Source of the DNA: Blastocatellia bacterium
GTDB taxonomy: Bacteria > Acidobacteriota > Blastocatellia > Chloracidobacteriales > JADJPF01
DNA length: 64,000 bases
Assembly: GCA_025057015.1 (NCBI GenBank)
Contig: JANWYG010000010.1
Span: 156,506 to 220,505, forward strand
Direction of reading: 5' to 3'
In this document: one piece after another, positions 60,627 through 64,000 of the stretch
Numbering within the stretch: position 1 is the stretch's first letter
Layout: each line of letters starts with the position of its first letter
Translations under genes and position numbers: made by a program
Notes under the pieces: model-generated
Databases searched by the model: none
What the model saw: the letters and a program-made list of their open reading frames with translations, nothing else
Told to the model about the DNA's origin: nothing

Positions 60627-61139
60627 TTAGCTCTTCTTTTCTTCCTCTTGCTTTGTATTGTTAGCTTTTTTGAAATAGTGTGTAACTGCGTTATCGAGTG
60701 AGATTTTTCCCGGCCCGAATATCAGCACTATGAGCGATGCGAAGAGAAAGAGGAAAGGTGGAGCAGAAACAAAGGCGTCTGGATTGTTCAGAATTATCCA
60801 TTGTCCTTTGTCTCTAATTACGTCCATATGTGCTGTTAAGTAGGCCACAAACATTGTGGCTACTAGGGGAGCAGAAAATATCCTTGCTCCGAGACCGAGA
60901 AGTAAAAGTAAGCCACAACCAGCTTCGACACAGCCTACTAGAATTGCATTTGCTTTGGGGAATACTAGGCCTAGGTCAGCGAAGAAAGCTGCCGTACGGT
61001 CAATGTTTAAGAGCTTGCCCTTGCCAGTTTGAAAAAATTGCCATCCCCAGTAAAGCCTGACGGCAAGTAGTAGTAAGTCTTGCATTTTGTTTAAAGTTTG
61101 TATGTATCTGTCATACAGGGCATAGAAGAAAGTTTTCAT
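60627..61139 (-). CDS. DoxX-family membrane protein
   Basis: 170 aa with four predicted helices: LLLAVRLYWGWQFFQTGKGKL (the DoxX signature), AILVGCVEAGCGLLLLLGL, FSAPLVATMFVAYLTAHMDVI and FLFLFASLIVLIFG, then a charged tail. DoxX-family proteins partner with thiosulfate- or quinone-linked redox enzymes and with metal/oxidative stress systems. It starts the operon and is followed after 2 bp by the NDH-2 fusion, so quinone chemistry is likely. Confidence 0.9.
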   Translation of the reverse strand: MKTFFYALYDRYIQTLNKMQDLLLLAVRLYWGWQFFQTGKGKLLNIDRTAAFFADLGLVFPKANAILVGCVEAGCGLLLLLGLGARIFSAPLVATMFVAYLTAHMDVIRDKGQWIILNNPDAFVSAPPFLFLFASLIVLIFGPGKISLDNAVTHYFKKANNTKQEEEKKS

Positions 61140-61318
61140 TTCCTACCTCTGGTCAGATTTATGGGTCTCTTGCCGTCGATGATTTGTTCTGGTAGGCATA
61201 TTATACGCCTGAGAGTAAGGTTGTGAGGCAAAAATCTTCTAAGGCGTCGTTAGCTGTAGACTACTTGATGAAGCAGGTTTAAATTAGGTGAGCTAAGCGT
61301 TTTTAGAGGAGGGTGATT

Positions 61319-62452
61319 TTGAGAATAGGTGTACCGAGAGAACGTATGCCGCGGGAGCGGCGAGTAGCTCTGGTTCCTGAGGTAGCGGTCAGGTATGTTA
61401 AGTTAGGTTATGAGGTAATTCTGGAAACTGGAGCAGGGCTAGAGGCCGGATTTACTGACGAGCAATACCGAGAGCGGGGATGTAAGGTTACTGAGGAGAC
61501 AAAAGCTGTCTATGCTGCAGACATTGTTCTGAAAGTGCAGCGCCCTACGCAGGAAGAGCTGGCTTGGTTTGCTTCAGGTAGTACGCTCATCTGCTTTGTT
61601 TTTGGCCTAAGCTATCCTCAGGATGTACGCTGCTATGCTGAAGCAGGATTAAACTTGCTTGCGATGGATGCAGTTCCTCGCATTACTAAAGCTCAGCGTA
61701 TGGATGCTCTTAGCTCGCAAAGTAACGTGGCGGGTTACAAGGCTGTACTAGTATGCGCAAACGCTTTAGGAAAGATGTTTCCGCTGCTGATGACTGCTGC
61801 TGGGACGATCTCACCTGCTAAGGTAGTGATAATGGGTGCAGGCGTAGCTGGGTTACAGGCTCTTGGCACTGCTCGTAGGTTAGGCGCTGTCGTAGAAGTA
61901 AGCGACGTGCGACCTGCTGTGAAAGAAGAAGTACAGAGTCTGGGCGGAAGGTTTATTGATATACCTACGTCTGAGAGCATGCAAGATAGCAGCGGCTATG
62001 CCAAGGAAGCTTCGGCAGACTTTCTTAATAGGCAGCGTCAAATACTCTACAAGCATGTTACTGCGGCCGATGCGGTGATCACTACGGCGCTAGTTCCAGG
62101 TAAAAGAGCTCCCATTCTTGTAACTGCGGAGATGGTGCAAGGGATGCGTCCCGGCTCAGTTATACTTGATATGGCTGTAGAGTTTGGCGGAAATTGCGAA
62201 TTAAGTAAACGCGACCAAACTGTAGTCCATAACGGCGTGACTATCATAGGTGAATCTAACTTGCCGTCAATGGTGGCTTATCACGCCAGCGAGCTGTATG
62301 CTAGGAACTTGCTGGCTTTGGTAGAGTACGCTACTAAAGATGGAAAGCTTGCGCTTGACACGAAAGACGAAATCATAGGTGCATGTTTGCTTACTAGAGA
62401 TGGACAAGTGGTTAATGAGCGCATCAAACAGCTTCTGGCTGGAGGTGAGTGA
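61319..62452 (+). CDS. pntAA: Proton-translocating NAD(P) transhydrogenase, alpha-1 subunit
   Basis: NAD(H)-binding subunit (domain I) of the membrane transhydrogenase that makes NADPH from NADH and proton flow. About 377 aa. Features: RIGVPRERMPRERRVALVPE start, RPTQEELAW, the GAGVAGLQALGTARRLGA NAD loop and DMAVEFGGNCE near the C-terminus. Start taken as TTG 61319 because the GTG at 61313 lies within the AGAGGAGGG ribosome site. First gene of a three-subunit operon; overlaps pntAB by one base. Confidence 0.95.
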   Translation: MRIGVPRERMPRERRVALVPEVAVRYVKLGYEVILETGAGLEAGFTDEQYRERGCKVTEETKAVYAADIVLKVQRPTQEELAWFASGSTLICFVFGLSYPQDVRCYAEAGLNLLAMDAVPRITKAQRMDALSSQSNVAGYKAVLVCANALGKMFPLLMTAAGTISPAKVVIMGAGVAGLQALGTARRLGAVVEVSDVRPAVKEEVQSLGGRFIDIPTSESMQDSSGYAKEASADFLNRQRQILYKHVTAADAVITTALVPGKRAPILVTAEMVQGMRPGSVILDMAVEFGGNCELSKRDQTVVHNGVTIIGESNLPSMVAYHASELYARNLLALVEYATKDGKLALDTKDEIIGACLLTRDGQVVNERIKQLLAGGE

Positions 62453-62727
62453 TGGATCTGATCGTTTTGATAACGATATTTGTGCTAGCGACTTTTGTAG
62501 GATCGGAGCTAATAGGTAAAGTTCCACCGAACTTACATACGCCTCTTATGTCTGGTTCAAATGCCATTTCTGGGATTACTTTAGTTGGCGCTATCATTAG
62601 TGCTGGCGCACAGGAATTTGCCCTGAGCACTGTGCTAGGATTCGTGGCTGTAGTCTTTGCTATGATTAACGTCGTAGGTGGATACTTGGTCACTGACCGT
62701 ATGCTTAAGATGTTCAAAAAGAAGTAG
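62452..62727 (+). CDS. pntAB: NAD(P) transhydrogenase, alpha-2 subunit (membrane)
   Basis: 91 aa, the short membrane piece of the alpha subunit that is split off in many bacteria, with three helices (LIVLITIFVLATFVGSEL, SGSNAISGITLVGAIISAG, TVLGFVAVVFAMINVVGGYLV). ATG at 62452 with GGAGG just before it and overlapping the pntAA stop. 18 bp to pntB. Confidence 0.93.
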   Translation: MDLIVLITIFVLATFVGSELIGKVPPNLHTPLMSGSNAISGITLVGAIISAGAQEFALSTVLGFVAVVFAMINVVGGYLVTDRMLKMFKKK

Positions 62728-62745
62728 CACTGAAGGGGTAATGCT

Positions 62746-64000
62746 ATGGAGAAGCTCATAAACGTTGCTTATCTAGTCGCTTCGGTACTTTTTATACTCG
62801 GTATCAAGCAGTTAGGGTCACCGAGGACAGCTCGCAACGGTAACTTTCTATCTTCGCTTGGGATGCTTATTGCTATTTTGGTGACGTTGTTTGATAAGCA
62901 CGTGCTGAGCTTTCAATGGATCTTGGTAGGTATGCTTGTTGGTGGAGCTATAGGTGCAGTGATGGCTCTTAAAGTAGAGATGACTGCTATGCCGCAGATG
63001 GTGGGTCTTCTGAATGGTTTTGGTGGAGGAGCATCGGCACTGGTAGCTCTTTCAGAGTACTATCGTAGTGGCTTCAACACTCAGCTAGAGACCATCATTT
63101 CTATAATGCTTAGCTTGATCATAGGCTCGGTGACATTTAGTGGCTCGCTTATAGCTTTTGGTAAGCTTCAAGGGCTAGTCACTGGCAACAGTGTTCAATA
63201 TCCAGGTCAGCACGTGATCAATCTCTTGTTAATACTGTTAACGGTAACTTTGTCGCTACTTGTAGTCCTACAACAATCTTTACAGTGGGCGGTCATTACG
63301 GTAGTCGGACTAGGATTGCTGCTTGGCGTACTGTTAGTGATACCGATAGGTGGTGCAGATATGCCGGTCGTCATCTCGCTGCTTAACTCTTACTCTGGCG
63401 TAGCGGCTGCCACTACTGGTTTTGTTCTGCGAAATCCGATGCTTATCATTACCGGTGCGCTAGTAGGAGCTTCAGGCGTCATATTGACTAATATCATGTG
63501 CAGAGGCATGAACCGATCGCTAATGAATGTCCTGCTTGGTGGGTGGGCTACTGCAGCGCAGCTTGAAGCAGCACGTGGTAAGAAGGAGATTGTCATTAAG
63601 TCGGTCGATGCTGAGGAGGCAGCGATGTTGTTTGAATCTGCTCGGTCTGTGATAATTGTGCCCGGCTATGGTATGGCTGTTGCTCAAGCGCAGCACGCAG
63701 TGAGGGATCTGAAAAACGTGCTGGAACAAAAGGGTATAGACGTCAAGTTTGCTATTCATCCCGTAGCAGGACGAATGCCTGGCCATATGAACATACTGCT
63801 GGCAGAGTCGCAGATAGAGTATGAGAAAATGTACGCTCTTGAGGATATAAACGATGCCTTTCATCAAACTGACATAGCTTTCGTCGTAGGCGCGAACGAC
63901 GTGGTCAATCCTGCAGCGCGCAATAATCCTTCAAGTCCGATCTATGGAATGCCTATACTGAACGTGGACTATGCCAAAACGGTCATAATTAACAAGCGCT
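62746..64000 (+). CDS. pntB: NAD(P) transhydrogenase, beta subunit (partial, cut by window end)
   Basis: ATG at 62746 after GAAGGGG; open through the window end (418 codons seen of ~460). About nine membrane helices (MVGLLNGFGGGASALVAL, PVVISLLNSYSGVAAATTGF), then the NADP(H)-binding domain III: IIVPGYGMAVAQAQHAV, HPVAGRMPGHMNILLAE, VVGANDVVNPAA and the NINKR-type tail begins. Completes pntAA-pntAB-pntB. Confidence 0.95.
   Translation, partial: MEKLINVAYLVASVLFILGIKQLGSPRTARNGNFLSSLGMLIAILVTLFDKHVLSFQWILVGMLVGGAIGAVMALKVEMTAMPQMVGLLNGFGGGASALVALSEYYRSGFNTQLETIISIMLSLIIGSVTFSGSLIAFGKLQGLVTGNSVQYPGQHVINLLLILLTVTLSLLVVLQQSLQWAVITVVGLGLLLGVLLVIPIGGADMPVVISLLNSYSGVAAATTGFVLRNPMLIITGALVGASGVILTNIMCRGMNRSLMNVLLGGWATAAQLEAARGKKEIVIKSVDAEEAAMLFESARSVIIVPGYGMAVAQAQHAVRDLKNVLEQKGIDVKFAIHPVAGRMPGHMNILLAESQIEYEKMYALEDINDAFHQTDIAFVVGANDVVNPAARNNPSSPIYGMPILNVDYAKTVIINKR

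Noticed and set aside
1-64000. tRNA and rRNA genes
   Set aside because: I saw no cloverleaf with a GGTTCGAATCC-type arm and no rRNA-like segment in intergenic regions; a covariance search would be needed to be sure.
1-64000. Insertion sequences or integrases as agents of the cassette duplication
   Set aside because: No transposase, integrase or terminal inverted repeats were recognised; the duplication looks like a simple tandem event.

Overview
This is one contiguous stretch of a Gram-negative bacterial chromosome of moderate G+C. Evidence for a diderm cell is a KDO-8-phosphate synthase (kdsA), many Sec and lipoprotein signal peptides, and a periplasmic alpha-2-macroglobulin. The mix of a c-di-GMP riboswitch, long tetratricopeptide, NHL and ankyrin proteins, a Myxococcus-like signalling ATPase, hopanoid-type and RAMP genes recalls Acidobacteriota or deltaproteobacterial lineages. 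I favour an acidobacterial relative, but this is inference and no rRNA or ribosomal protein gene is present to settle it.

Layout. 1-3.4 kb: end of a hybrid histidine kinase, then an FtsK/SpoIIIE translocase. 3.4-10.3 kb (minus strand): a tandemly duplicated cassette of patatin-like phospholipase, CesT-like small protein and TetR regulator; the TetR gene of the upstream copy survives only as a 27-codon stub. 10.4-20 kb: kdsA, a peptidase-like TPR protein and a receiver protein; ndk and sucD; an SDR; a periplasmic GH13 amylase; an ECF sigma/anti-sigma pair. 20-30 kb: carbonic anhydrase with a SulP transporter, a 1.7k-residue alpha-2-macroglobulin, a YxxG-repeat protein, HpnK-like deacetylase and a paired small DMT transporter. 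30-38.5 kb: a four-HKD phospholipase D with an XRE mini-protein, an MFS sugar transporter, and a P-loop ATPase fused to a receiver domain. 38.5-45 kb: pyrF, a DUF3108 protein, tyrS, then a GEMM-I c-di-GMP riboswitch ahead of a TPR protein and an NHL-repeat secreted protein. 45-49 kb (minus): a minimal RAMP operon of a Cas10-like protein with degenerate catalytic motifs, a Csx10-like protein and a Csx19-like protein, with no CRISPR array, Cas6, Cas7 backbone gene or Cas1/2 in view. 49-55 kb: lipoprotein, aroA, a CoA-disulfide-reductase-like flavoprotein, fumC, tdk, a LURP-like protein and an RRM protein. 55.5-61 kb (minus): a tight operon of DoxX, NDH-2 fused to cNMP and CBS domains, a Ser/Thr kinase with ankyrin repeats, and a Cys-rich lipoprotein. 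61.3-64 kb: pntAA-pntAB-pntB, the last cut by the window end.

The most interesting points are: (1) the orphan RAMP operon, where the Cas10-like subunit has lost GGDD (it reads NRNT) and the first metal-binding Asp; (2) the duplicated phospholipase plus CesT-like pairs, organised like exoU-spcU of type III secretion, each pair separated by a 13-bp hairpin whose stem sequence differs between copies yet stays fully paired; (3) a c-di-GMP riboswitch with a visible alternative pairing; (4) the ATPase-receiver fusion; and (5) the DoxX/NDH-2/kinase/Cys-rich operon that joins respiratory redox, nucleotide sensing and phosphorylation.
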